This document shows positions 1-9,464 of a stretch of DNA of 52,338 nucleotides, piece by piece (within the stretch, counting starts at the first letter, position 1; every line of letters begins with the position of its first letter). Position numbers and translations under genes: made by a program. This DNA is from Isotricha intestinalis (taxonomy: Eukaryota; Ciliophora; Litostomatea; Vestibuliferida; Isotrichidae), in the NCBI GenBank assembly GCA_023807065.1, contig JAJJLU010000404.1:1-52338 (forward strand), read 5' to 3'. The notes beneath the pieces were generated by a model. It had not been told where the DNA came from. It saw only the letters and a list, made by a program, of their open reading frames with translations, and ran no database searches.

Positions 1-49
1 AATCCCCAATCCCCAATCCCCAATCCCCAATCCCCAATCCCCAATCCCC
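1..49. repeat. Telomeric repeat array (AATCCCC)7
   Basis: Seven perfect tandem copies of AATCCCC run from the first base to position 49, followed by ACTAAG. Read on the other strand this is (GGGGATT)n, a G-rich telomere strand facing off the left end. It is a 7-base relative of the ciliate repeats TTGGGG and TTTTGGGG. No subtelomeric repeat follows and a gene starts at 161, as in gene-dense ciliate macronuclear chromosomes. The array may continue to the left of the window. Confidence 0.95.
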
Positions 50-160
50 ACTAAGATATCTCAAAATTCATTTGACAATTATTTTAATTATTTTTTTTAA
101 ATTTAGAATAATACACATTTTAAAAGTTATTTATTTAATTATTAAAATTGTGTTTTACAA

Positions 161-868
161 ATGGCAAAATCGATTAATAATATGAGAACTGAATTAGAAG
201 AAATGATAATGAAAATAAAAAAAAATATAAATAATGTCGAGAATATTTTAAATTCTGGTAGATTTAACAATGAAGAAATTAATAAAAAATTAAATGTTAT
301 TCAAAATGCTTTAAATAAATGTGAAAATGAATATAATAATTTTTTATCAATTATCCAGTCTTCAAAAATTAAAAAAGATGAATTAGATAGACAACAATTA
401 TTTTATACTAAATTACAAAAATTAATTAATACTCAAAAAGATTCATTTAAAAATATAATAAATAAATTTAAAAATTTATCTCAATATAATAATGGAAATA
501 ATAGTGATGAAGAAAAAGAATTTGAAAATGATGATGAAAATGATTATATGATACCTAAACAACAAATTATGAGTTTAAATCATTTAGTTCAACATAAAAA
601 TATAGCTATTGATAATATTTATAAGAAAACTTTATTAGTTAATCAAATTTCAAAAGAAGTTAATCAAATTACTTTTTCACAAGAAGAAAAATTAAATGAT
701 ATTGAAAATAATATTCATAATGTTGAAGAAAATACAAAGGAAACTTTTAAAACTTTGTTAAATACTGCTAAAGAAGATAAAAAAAATAAAATTTCTAATT
801 GTTGGATTATATTGTTTTTGACTTTATTTCTTGGTTTACTAATGTTTTTTTATATGAAAATAGGATAA
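161..868 (+). CDS. Syntaxin-like SNARE, tail-anchored
   Basis: A 235-residue protein with the layout of a syntaxin-type Q-SNARE. It has an N-terminal helical region (about 1-110), an acidic Asn-rich linker (about 110-130), a heptad-repeat SNARE motif (about 150-205) and a C-terminal hydrophobic anchor (about 213-232) with almost nothing after it. The stretch QEEKLNDIENNI resembles the Q-zero-layer region of syntaxins, usually of the form QGExIDxIExNV. Such proteins drive membrane fusion by pairing with partner SNAREs. I cannot tell from sequence alone whether it is the Qa, Qb or Qc type, or which compartment it serves. The ATG lies about 110 bases from the telomeric repeat, making this the first gene on the chromosome. 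It ends in TAA. Confidence 0.7.
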   Translation: MAKSINNMRTELEEMIMKIKKNINNVENILNSGRFNNEEINKKLNVIQNALNKCENEYNNFLSIIQSSKIKKDELDRQQLFYTKLQKLINTQKDSFKNIINKFKNLSQYNNGNNSDEEKEFENDDENDYMIPKQQIMSLNHLVQHKNIAIDNIYKKTLLVNQISKEVNQITFSQEEKLNDIENNIHNVEENTKETFKTLLNTAKEDKKNKISNCWIILFLTLFLGLLMFFYMKIG

Positions 869-1049
869 AAATATAAATTATATTTATTAAATCATTATTT
901 TGATTAAATTAATCAAAGAATTTTTTCTATATTATATAAATATTATTATAAATAAAAAAATTTTTAATTTCATAATTATAAATTAAATGTTTTTTAATTT
1001 ATAATAGAAAAATTATTCTTATTTTTTAATTTTTAATATAATTAATATA

Positions 1050-2025
1050 ATGTATAAAAACAATATTGCGAATAAAATTATAGAAAATAGATTTGAGATG
1101 TATAAAAATGATATAATTCTTCGTAATTTATTGTTTATGAGACCGACAATTGATATTCAATGTCCTGAATCATTTAAAAATAAACAAAAAAGAAATTCAA
1201 ATCCTAAAAATGGTATTTTTCTTTATAATAAAATATACATAAAATAGATTTATATTTAAAAAGAATTAGACAAGGAAATCAGAAAATAAAGTGCAAAAAA
1301 ATAGTTAAAAATAATATTGAAGAATATTCGTTAAAAAATAATTTTTTGAAAATTGCACAAGAAAATCAAGGAATGTTAAAAAGATTATATGAAAAAAAGT
1401 CTAATCTTAATTTCAAAAAAATGGAAAAAGATTTTTTAGTAAGTAGATATTATAAAAAAAATATTTGTGAATTTCCCTCAATAGAATTTAATAAAAAAAA
1501 AGATAATTCATTTCATAAGGTTTTTATTTATAAAAAACCCCTTTATTATTCTTCTAGAATTAGTCCAATTCAATTAAAAAGAAATAGAAATTTATCTTTT
1601 CACAAAATAAGAAATACTAAAGAAAAAAGAGACACAAACTGTGATGAGATTTTTAACAGTAAAAATTTTAATAGTTATAATAATAATATTAATTGTAATA
1701 CTAATATTATTATTCCAAGTTCTTTTTATAAAACAATTAGTATTAATGAATTAGGGGATTGTTCTATTGAAATTTCAATGCAAAATGATAAGTAAATATT
1801 TATTAAATATAAATTATTTATTTTTATTTTAGTTGTTCTGTTAAAATTGTTCCAAAAGAAAAAGATGAATTTATTTATGGTATTCTTTTTGATGATATAA
1901 GGTTTCTAAATATTTTTAATAGTTTTGAAGAATTAATAGATAAATTAGAATATAATAATGAGAATGATTTAGTTAAAATCAATAATCTAGAGGATGATAA
2001 TATGAATTTTGTAAGATTTTTTTAA
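1050..2025 (+). CDS. CFAP97/hemingway-like basic protein, three exons
   Basis: Gene model join(1050..1212, 1248..1791, 1833..2025), 299 residues. Both introns are GT...AG, and splicing restores one frame through segments that are otherwise broken by stops. The product is basic. Around residues 85-100 it has IAQENQGMLKRL followed by a Lys-rich segment, resembling the CFAP97/KIAA1430 domain of ciliary proteins, where an EN-x-x-LL-x-R-L core is typical. An acidic segment follows in exon 3. The Asn-rich middle looks ciliate-specific. The 3' end is uncertain: a further GTAAGA...TATAG pair (2011-2035, 25 nt) could replace the last residues with a different short tail. Assignment to CFAP97 is tentative; the exon structure is firmer. 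Confidence 0.55.
1213..1247 (+). other. Intron 1 (35 nt) of the CFAP97-like gene
   Basis: Begins GTATTT and ends ATAG. Removing it joins a codon split after its first base (G + AT, Asp) and moves from the frame of the first exon into the long open frame that continues to 1791. Confidence 0.75.
1792..1832 (+). other. Intron 2 (41 nt) of the CFAP97-like gene
   Basis: Begins GTAAAT and ends TTTTAG. It contains the in-frame TAA that would otherwise stop the protein at 1795. Removal continues the frame for another 64 codons. Confidence 0.7.
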
Positions 2026-2130
2026 TTTTTTATAGAGATATATCAAAATTTATAAAAAAAATAATAATTAATATTTATTTAATAATATTTTTTTTAGTTA
2101 AGACTTAAATTAATTTAACAAATTTATAAA

Positions 2131-3039
2131 ATGAATTTAATTGAAAAATCAAGAAAAAATTTTACCTATAAATATTATGAAGATATTGAACGTGTATATT
2201 CAGTTTTAACAAATAAATATATTATAAATGAAAGAATATTTAAAGATTATATTTTTAATGTAATTATTAAAAATAATGAATCAAAAGAAAATGAATTAGA
2301 AGGGATGATTATTTTATTTAATTGGAAAAATAAATATGATATCGAAATATTAATAGACGAAAGTGAGAATAAATATGAAAATAAAAATATAGGAATCTTA
2401 TTTAAAAAAATAAAAGAATATAAGAATCCTATTAAAATTAATATATATTTTTATTGGAATTCTTGTGAATATTATACTTTAATGTTAATTGAAATTATTA
2501 TTTATGATGAAAATATTAAAAATATTATTTTTAATCAAGAATTATCAAAGGAAATTATTGAAAAGTTTTTTCATAATATTGAAAATTATATTAAATATGA
2601 TTTTACTTGTTTAATGCAATTTGATTCAATAATAATTGAAAAAAATATTAAAGATGTTTTTAATTTTGTAATGGATTTTAATAAAATTATCCCATTTTTT
2701 TTCCCTAAAAAAAATATTAATTTCAAATGTTCTAATAATGATAGTATTTCTTTTGGGAGTGTAATATATATATATGATAAAAATATTGAATATCAATATA
2801 AAATCTCGGGAATTTTAATTTCTGATGATAGAATATGTATTCAATTAAATAAAAAAGTAAATGGTGAAAATTTTTTAACTGTAAAAATATCTATTGATAA
2901 ATGTGATGAAAAAATTTCATCATTTTTTATTAAACATCAATATAAAAAATATGTAAATTCAAAGGAAATTAAAGAATTATCAAAAATGAAAAAAAATTGT
3001 TTTAAATTTCTAAAAAAAAATTTAGAAGTTTCTGATTAA
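2131..3039 (+). CDS. START/SRPBCC-like protein, possibly two domains
   Basis: A 302-residue protein with no membrane segments or signal peptide. The second half contains a stretch (about 165-195) in which a hydrophobic strand is followed by I-x-x-V-F-N-F-V-M-D-F. This is the pattern at the start of START/SRPBCC lipid-binding folds, where the family often has a VWxxxxDF-type motif. Alternating strands and a closing C-terminal helix rich in Lys follow. The first half has a similar strand-rich profile and may be a second, degenerate copy. A role in hydrophobic ligand or lipid handling would be inferred from the fold only. The assignment rests on pattern, not on a clear family signature. Confidence 0.45.
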   Translation: MNLIEKSRKNFTYKYYEDIERVYSVLTNKYIINERIFKDYIFNVIIKNNESKENELEGMIILFNWKNKYDIEILIDESENKYENKNIGILFKKIKEYKNPIKINIYFYWNSCEYYTLMLIEIIIYDENIKNIIFNQELSKEIIEKFFHNIENYIKYDFTCLMQFDSIIIEKNIKDVFNFVMDFNKIIPFFFPKKNINFKCSNNDSISFGSVIYIYDKNIEYQYKISGILISDDRICIQLNKKVNGENFLTVKISIDKCDEKISSFFIKHQYKKYVNSKEIKELSKMKKNCFKFLKKNLEVSD

Positions 3040-3266
3040 TATTTTTAACGTTAAATTTATGACTTATTTCAAATCAATTAATTGAATCATAAATAAAATA
3101 TATAAATAATATACTATTAAAATCAAAAAATCAATTTATCATATAATTTTCAATTGTATATATTCATAAATAAATTTTTCTTTGTTAAACGAAAAAAAAA
3201 TAAAAAAATATAAATAAAAATCATATATTATAATAACTATTATAAAAAATTAATTAGATATAAAAA

Positions 3267-4656
3267 ATGAAAAATAAAATATGTCGATATTATCTAAAAG
3301 GAACATGTACAAAAGGAAATTTATGTAATTTCCAACATAAAAATCCCCAAACAATGCATAATCCAAATTACAATCCGACACATTTTAAAGGTGATAAAAA
3401 AGATTTTACTTGTAAATATTTTTTACAAGGAAATTGTACAAAAACGAACTGTTCTTTTTTTCATGGATATGGAAATAAACTTTTAAGTTTAATATCATAT
3501 CCAAATGTACATGAAATGCCTATAATTTCCTTTTCTCAAATTAATGAAAATAAATTTATTTCATGTGATGAAAGTTGTTTTAAAATTTGGGGATTTACAC
3601 CAAATTTTGAAAAGTTACAAGAAGAAAAAATTAAAGAAGGCAAAATTCATAAATTAATTTATTCAAATGGAAGAGTTTTTATAATAAATTTAATTTCAAA
3701 AATGTATGTCAATTATTCCAAAATAATAAATGCAATTATCAAAAATAATTGAAAAGTTGATATTTGTTTTTTATTATTAATTAATTAAATATATATATAA
3801 TATTTTATATAACTTTTTTAGGTTTGGAACTCAAAATCAAATATTAATTTATTCAGAAAATTCAAATTCAAATTCAACTTCAAATTTTTCAATTAATAAA
3901 ATAGAAATAAATACTTTAATCAATGATATAATTGAAGTAGAAGATTACATAATTTGCATTGGAAATAATCAAATAATAGTATTTCAAAATAATCAAAATC
4001 AAATATCAAAATTCAAAGAAATAAATATAGAAAATGAAGAATTAACATATATCAAATTAATTCAAAGATTATTTTTTATAGGTCATAAAAATGGAAAAAT
4101 TTCAGTTTGGAAAGTTGATTCAAATAATTTTTTAGAATGTTTCAAATCTTCAAGTGATTATCATAATAATGAAATTACAAAAATGATTTTAAAAAGTGTT
4201 GATGAAAATTCTAATTATTTAATAACTTCCTCTATTGATAAAAGTGTATGTGTTATTAACCTTGATTCAAATATGTCTTTAATTGAAAAAAAAGTTTTTG
4301 AAGAAAGTGTTAAAGATATTTATAATAATATTGATTTTGAAGGAAGAGATAATTTTTTTGTTGTTCTTTCAAATGGTAAAATTATTGTTCTTAATGATTC
4401 ATTTAATTCAATTTATGAAATTAATACAAGAGTAAGTTCTTCATTTAGAAATTGTGTTAGTTTAATTAATCCTCAAAAAAGTGAATTAATGGGAAATTTT
4501 TTAATTATTAGTGATGGAACTAATATTGATATTAATATTTGGATTAAGGAAGGTAGTTATAAATTAATTCAAAATCCAAATGGAAATAATGGTCATAGCA
4601 ATAATAATAATTTTAGAGGAGGAATAGGTGGTTATAAGGGAATGGGTGGATACTAA
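3267..4656 (+). CDS. CCCH zinc-finger/WD40 protein (ZFWD-like), two exons
   Basis: Gene model join(3267..3703, 3822..4656), 423 residues. Two CCCH fingers lie at the N terminus: C6-x7-C14-x5-C20-x3-H24 and C49-x7-C57-x4-C62-x3-H66. The rest is a beta-propeller made of weak WD40-type repeats, including ISVWKVD and an ITSSIDKSV segment. The tail is Gly/Asn-rich, ending near GGIGGYKGMGGY. Two CCCH fingers before a WD40 propeller at about 430 residues is the arrangement of the plant ZFWD proteins. CCCH fingers usually bind RNA, so an RNA-associated scaffold role is likely. Without splicing, the gene would look like two unrelated short proteins. Confidence 0.75.
3704..3821 (+). other. Intron (118 nt) of the CCCH/WD40 gene
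   Basis: Begins GTATGT and ends TTTTTTAG. It splits an ATG codon after its second base. Exon 2 starting at 3822 is in frame with the downstream WD40 open frame (4183 onward). It is the longest intron recognised in the window. Confidence 0.8.
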
Positions 4657-5184
4657 AATTGAAATAATAAAATATCAAAAAAAATAAAAAAAATAAAAAT
4701 TAAAAAAAAATTTTTATTAGAATAAATATTATATATTTTAAATTTTTAATACTATATTAATTATTAATATATTAATTATAAATTTAATTAAAAATTTTTT
4801 TTTTATTTTAAATATTTTTTAACATTATAATCAAAAAAATAAAAACACTAAAAAATTCTAAAAACCGAAATAATTAAAACAACTTTAATATTAGATAAAA
4901 AAGGTAAAAAAATTTGAAACACTATATTCTCACATAAATTCCACTCTAATAATAGTAACAGTTGAATATTTATCTAAAATATTTTCGTATTATCAGAAAA
5001 GAAAAAGTACTTATTTTTATATTTATATTAGTTGAGCAGAAGATGAAATAAATGAAATTAATTCATCTAAATTTATAGATGTTTGGATTAAAAATATTTA
5101 AACAAATTATTAAATCTTTTTGAGGAAATTTTTTATTTATTTTTTATAATAAAAGTTATGAAATAATTTTAATTAAAATATAAA
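4657..5184. other. Intergenic region, 528 bp
   Basis: AT-rich spacer between two rightward genes. A short open stretch of about 20 codons near 5040-5100 is bounded by stops and has no supporting similarity. I see no RNA gene. Confidence 0.6.
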
Positions 5185-8016
5185 ATGATTGATTTAGAAG
5201 GTGAAGAACTAAATGTTGAAGCTTGTATACAATTTACACTTCTTCAAAAAATATTAATAAGATTAGCAAAAAGAGAAAAAGAAAATCAATATAAAATTGA
5301 AGAATTAGGAAAAAAATTATCAAAAATAAATAATAATAATGATTTAAGATTTCAAAATATAGAAAAAAATATTATTAATTTATCAGAAAATAAGCCAATT
5401 AATAAAATAACAGAAATTAAAACTATAATTGAAGATTATGATTCATATGAAGAACCAGAAAAAAAAATAAAAAAGAAAAGTGAATTAAAATTAAAAGAAG
5501 AAAAAGAAGAAAATTATGATGAAAATGAAAATGAATCATATGATGAAAAAGAAATAAATAAAAAAAAAGAAAAAGAAGGAAAAAAAAGAAAAAAAAGAGA
5601 AAAAGAAAAAGAAAAAGAAAAAGAAGAAGATGAAGAAGAAAAATATTCTTTCGACGAAAAAATTTCAAATAAAGATTATGATGATGAAAAAAATGAAAAA
5701 AAAGAAAGAAGAAAAGATTCATATGAAGATAAAGGTTATAAAAGAGATAATAAAGAATCAGGAAAAAGAGTAAAATTTCATAAGAATAGTTTAAGAGATG
5801 ATGATTTAAATATATCTCATTCAATTAAAGATGATAGTGAATATAAATCTGATACTCAAGAATATGAAATTGAAAGAATAATATCAAATTTACCTAATAA
5901 TTTTGGTTTAGAACATAAAGAAAATGAAAAATTTAATGATTCAAATGAAAAACATAAAATTAAAACTTTCCCAGAATTATTAACATTATTTAATAAAAGA
6001 ATTCATAATTTAGAAAAGAATGTAAAAGAGTTATATAGAATATCAAAAGTACATAATATGCTATCTAATGGAATTAATAGAAATAAAGACAGTATTGAAG
6101 AATCAAATAATGAAATAGAAAATTTAAAAAAAAATGTAAGAGATTTAGAAATTAAAGCAAAACAATCTAAAAATGAAATGGATCAAATTAAAATTAAAGT
6201 TGAAGATTTTAATATATATGATTTATTTAAAGATAATGGTGATGGTAATTTAGATGCTAGTAAAATATTAATTAAGAATCTTGAAAAAAAAGTATTTAAA
6301 AAATTTGACCAAAATGATGAAAAAACTAAATTTATTGAAGAAGATCTTTTTAAAAGTAAAAATGACTCAACTAATGCAATTAATGCTGTTAATAATATTT
6401 TAAGACAAATTGAAAATGCTAAAAAATCTAAAGAAGATATAATTAAAGAGTTTAATGAATTAAAAGAAGAAATTACAAATTCAATTAAAAATATGAGTGA
6501 TAAAATAACAAATTTAGGAAGTACAAATGTAAATATTCCAACAAATGAAAAAGGTGATATTGATGAAAATAAATTAAATAATATATTAAATTATTCTTTA
6601 AAAGATTTAGAAGAAAAAATAATGAAAAACACAAATAATTTATTGGAAAAACTAAAATTAGAATTATTAAATGCAAATAAAGGATTATCAGAAGAAGATA
6701 TAAAAACAATAAAAGAAATAAAAAAAAATATAAATGATATAAAAAAAGAATTAACATTAAAATCAAGTCAACAAGCAATGGATGAAATAAATGAGAAAAT
6801 ACATAAAATACATGATGAATTAAATACAAAAACAAATAAATATACTTTTGAAGAATTAAATGATAAAGTAAATGGATTAGAAGATAAATCAAAAGAAGAT
6901 GATTATCAAATGGAACAAGTTAATGAAGGATTAGATAAATTACGTCAAGAAAATTCAATGATGGTAAAAAGAATAGAATTTTTAACAGGACAATATTCAA
7001 AAATTGCTTTTGGTTCATTGAGTGATAATTCAAGAAATAAAAATGCAAGTTTATTAGATTTAAATAAATTTGTTGATATTAATAGATTTACAGAAAATAA
7101 TAAGATTATAAATTTAAAAATAGATCATTTAAAAACAATAACTGAAAGTATTCAAAGAACAATAGATGATATTTTAGAAAGGTTAAAACATACTCCAACA
7201 GAAGATGATTTTAGTCAATATCAAAATTTACTTAAAGCAATGTTAGAAGATTTAAGATTATCTTGTAGTAAAAGATATGCGGATAAAATTGATGTTCAAA
7301 AAAGTTTTAGATATATTGAAACTCAAATTAAAAATATGAATGATAATTATAAAAGAGAAGGTGAAACTTGGTTACTTGCTAAAAAACCTATTTCTAATTT
7401 CTTATGTGCATCTTGTGAAAGTGTAATTAAAGATATGAATACTAAAAATGAATATGTTCCTTGGAATAAATATCCACAAAGAGAAGAAGGAAATAAATAT
7501 AGAATGGGACATGGATTTAGTAGGATGCTCCAATTAGTTAATACTGATTTATTGAAAACTCAAGAATTAAAAGACAGTGGAAAAAATTATGCTTCTGATG
7601 ATGAAAAAATTAATAATTTAAATGTTAATGAAAAAAAAATTAAGTTACCACAAGTTTCACATAGAACAATTAGTAATCTTAATGTTAATAATAGCACTGT
7701 TAGTATTAATGTTAACACTGGAGGAAATAATAATAATAACAATAATAATAACAATAATAATGTTAATCTTATTAAGACTAATAGTTCTGCAAATTTGAAT
7801 AATAATCTTTTACTCAGTCCAAGGACTGAAAATAATTCTAATATTACAAATGATAATGTTAATCAACCTAAAGTTGTTAAAATTTATAAAATAAATAAAA
7901 ATAATAATACTATTAATACTAATCATACTAATAACACTAATACTAATCCTAATGGAAATTTTGAAAATGATAATAAAAATACTAATTTTTATAATAGTAC
8001 TGATCCAAATAAATAA
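5185..8016 (+). CDS. DUF4795/QRICH2-like ciliary coiled-coil protein
   Basis: A 943-residue protein. A short N-terminal helical segment (LEGEELNVEACIQFTLLQKIL) is followed by a long charged Lys/Glu/Asp-rich region (about 90-230). Extended coiled coil then covers about 260-725. At about 735-800 a conserved block has a C740-x-x-C743 pair, then PWNKYP and RMGHGFSRMLQLV. This combination is characteristic of the DUF4795 family, which includes vertebrate QRICH2, a sperm-flagellum protein. The C terminus is Asn-rich with an Asn tract encoded near 7726-7761. A structural role in cilia is inferred from the family. It neighbours other likely ciliary genes but there is no operon logic. Confidence 0.75.
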   Translation: MIDLEGEELNVEACIQFTLLQKILIRLAKREKENQYKIEELGKKLSKINNNNDLRFQNIEKNIINLSENKPINKITEIKTIIEDYDSYEEPEKKIKKKSELKLKEEKEENYDENENESYDEKEINKKKEKEGKKRKKREKEKEKEKEEDEEEKYSFDEKISNKDYDDEKNEKKERRKDSYEDKGYKRDNKESGKRVKFHKNSLRDDDLNISHSIKDDSEYKSDTQEYEIERIISNLPNNFGLEHKENEKFNDSNEKHKIKTFPELLTLFNKRIHNLEKNVKELYRISKVHNMLSNGINRNKDSIEESNNEIENLKKNVRDLEIKAKQSKNEMDQIKIKVEDFNIYDLFKDNGDGNLDASKILIKNLEKKVFKKFDQNDEKTKFIEEDLFKSKNDSTNAINAVNNILRQIENAKKSKEDIIKEFNELKEEITNSIKNMSDKITNLGSTNVNIPTNEKGDIDENKLNNILNYSLKDLEEKIMKNTNNLLEKLKLELLNANKGLSEEDIKTIKEIKKNINDIKKELTLKSSQQAMDEINEKIHKIHDELNTKTNKYTFEELNDKVNGLEDKSKEDDYQMEQVNEGLDKLRQENSMMVKRIEFLTGQYSKIAFGSLSDNSRNKNASLLDLNKFVDINRFTENNKIINLKIDHLKTITESIQRTIDDILERLKHTPTEDDFSQYQNLLKAMLEDLRLSCSKRYADKIDVQKSFRYIETQIKNMNDNYKREGETWLLAKKPISNFLCASCESVIKDMNTKNEYVPWNKYPQREEGNKYRMGHGFSRMLQLVNTDLLKTQELKDSGKNYASDDEKINNLNVNEKKIKLPQVSHRTISNLNVNNSTVSINVNTGGNNNNNNNNNNNNVNLIKTNSSANLNNNLLLSPRTENNSNITNDNVNQPKVVKIYKINKNNNTINTNHTNNTNTNPNGNFENDNKNTNFYNSTDPNK
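7726..7761 (+). repeat. AAT/AAC triplet tract encoding poly-Asn
   Basis: A run of AAT and AAC codons inside the DUF4795-like gene encodes about eleven consecutive asparagines. The mixed codons show it is not a perfectly pure microsatellite. Confidence 0.9.
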
Positions 8017-8239
8017 AAAAAGAAAGGGTATTTGTCTATATTTATTAATTATTAGTCTGCCTTTTTTAATTTTTTAAATTTGGAAATAGATATATAAAAC
8101 ATTTGATAATATATAATTAATAAACAAATACTTTTTTTAAAAAAAGAAATTTAGAAATTAACTTTTGGAAACTTAAATAGAAAAATAAATAAATTATTAT
8201 TATTGTTAAAAAGTATTTTCATTTTGTTCAGTGATAAAT

Positions 8240-9313
8240 TCAAAGGTTTTTAGAATTTAATTTCTGTTTTAAAGATTCATTTTCTTTTTTTAAAATATTT
8301 ATCATTTCAAATAATTCTTGGAATTTTTTTTCTAAATCAGGTAAACTTTCTAATTTAGAAATAAGAAATTCATTCATTTTTTTTAATTCAACATTTTGTT
8401 TAAGTAATTCATCATTTATTTCATTATCATTTCCACTTTCAAGCTTATTTTTATTGATAGTATTCATTAATTCTTTAATCGTATTTTCATAAGCATTTTT
8501 CATTTGATCTTTAGAATCATTTAATTGTTTAATCATAACAGTAACATCAGAAATAGAATTTCTTAATTTATCATTTTTAATTTTTTCTTCTTCATACTTT
8601 GATTTATAAAAATTACTTTCATTATTCTCTAAATCATTTAATTGGTTTAAATTAGGATTATTACTTTTTAATTCTTCAATAATTTTATCTCTAGCTTTTA
8701 TTTCATTATATAAAAGACTAATTTTTCCAGTATAACTATCAATTTCATTTTTCATTTTTGAAATATCTTTAAAAACTTGTTCACGAGAAACAATTTCATT
8801 TTTTAATTTTTCTATTATTTCATCTCTTTTATCAACTTCAACTAATAATTTTTGTACTGTTTCATCAAAAATTGGATTCTCATTATTTGATTTTGATTCT
8901 GTTTTACTCATATTTTGAAATACATCTTCATAATGCTTTAATTTTTCAGTTAAATCTTTTGTTATATTTTCATATTGATTTATTGCATTTGTTAACTCAT
9001 ATAATTTTTTATCTTTTTCTATTCCTGTTAATTCAGATAATTTAAATTCATTTTGATATTTTTTTTGAATTGATTCTAATTCAAATTTTAATTCAGATTT
9101 TTCTCTTTGTTCATTTAATAAATCATTTTTTAATTGTTCATTTTCTTGAATTAAAGCTTCATTTTTATTTAAAGCTTCTTCTATTTTTGTTCTTAATTGA
9201 CTATTTATTGAATTCATATCTCCTGAATTCACATATATTTCTTTTTTTGATGGGCTATTTTCACTTAATATTTTTAAGGAATCTAAAAATTCTTGAAATG
9301 TATAAGCTTTCAT
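8240..9313 (-). CDS. Coiled-coil protein, unknown function
   Basis: A 357-residue protein, almost entirely heptad-repeat coiled coil from about residue 30 to the end, rich in Glu, Lys, Asn and Leu. The N terminus (MKAYTFQEFLDSLKIL) is the only part likely to be a non-coiled helix. I see no catalytic motif, membrane segment or signal peptide. It converges with the DUF4795 gene upstream and is divergent from ELP2, leaving about 150 bp for a shared promoter. It ends in TGA, one of two apparently complete genes here that do so. Function cannot be given; a structural or tethering role is typical of such proteins. Confidence 0.65.
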   Translation of the reverse strand: MKAYTFQEFLDSLKILSENSPSKKEIYVNSGDMNSINSQLRTKIEEALNKNEALIQENEQLKNDLLNEQREKSELKFELESIQKKYQNEFKLSELTGIEKDKKLYELTNAINQYENITKDLTEKLKHYEDVFQNMSKTESKSNNENPIFDETVQKLLVEVDKRDEIIEKLKNEIVSREQVFKDISKMKNEIDSYTGKISLLYNEIKARDKIIEELKSNNPNLNQLNDLENNESNFYKSKYEEEKIKNDKLRNSISDVTVMIKQLNDSKDQMKNAYENTIKELMNTINKNKLESGNDNEINDELLKQNVELKKMNEFLISKLESLPDLEKKFQELFEMINILKKENESLKQKLNSKNL

Positions 9314-9464
9314 TTTTTTAGATTTTTTATTATTAGGTTTAATTATTTTTCAAAAAAAACATTCACATTTATTTTAATTTAATTTTGATTTACATTTATT
9401 CATTGGATAAATAATTTAAAAGGTAAAAAATTGATCTAATAAAATATACTTAAAATAATAAAAT

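Noticed and set aside
5030..5100. Short open stretch (AEDEINEINSSKF...) after an AG near 5030
   Set aside because: A TGA lies directly upstream in the same frame and no partner exon or start could be found; too short to support.
5423..5824. Minus-strand frame rich in Phe and Leu
   Set aside because: Antisense of the Lys/Glu-rich region of the DUF4795-like gene; AAA/GAA codons read as TTT/TTC.
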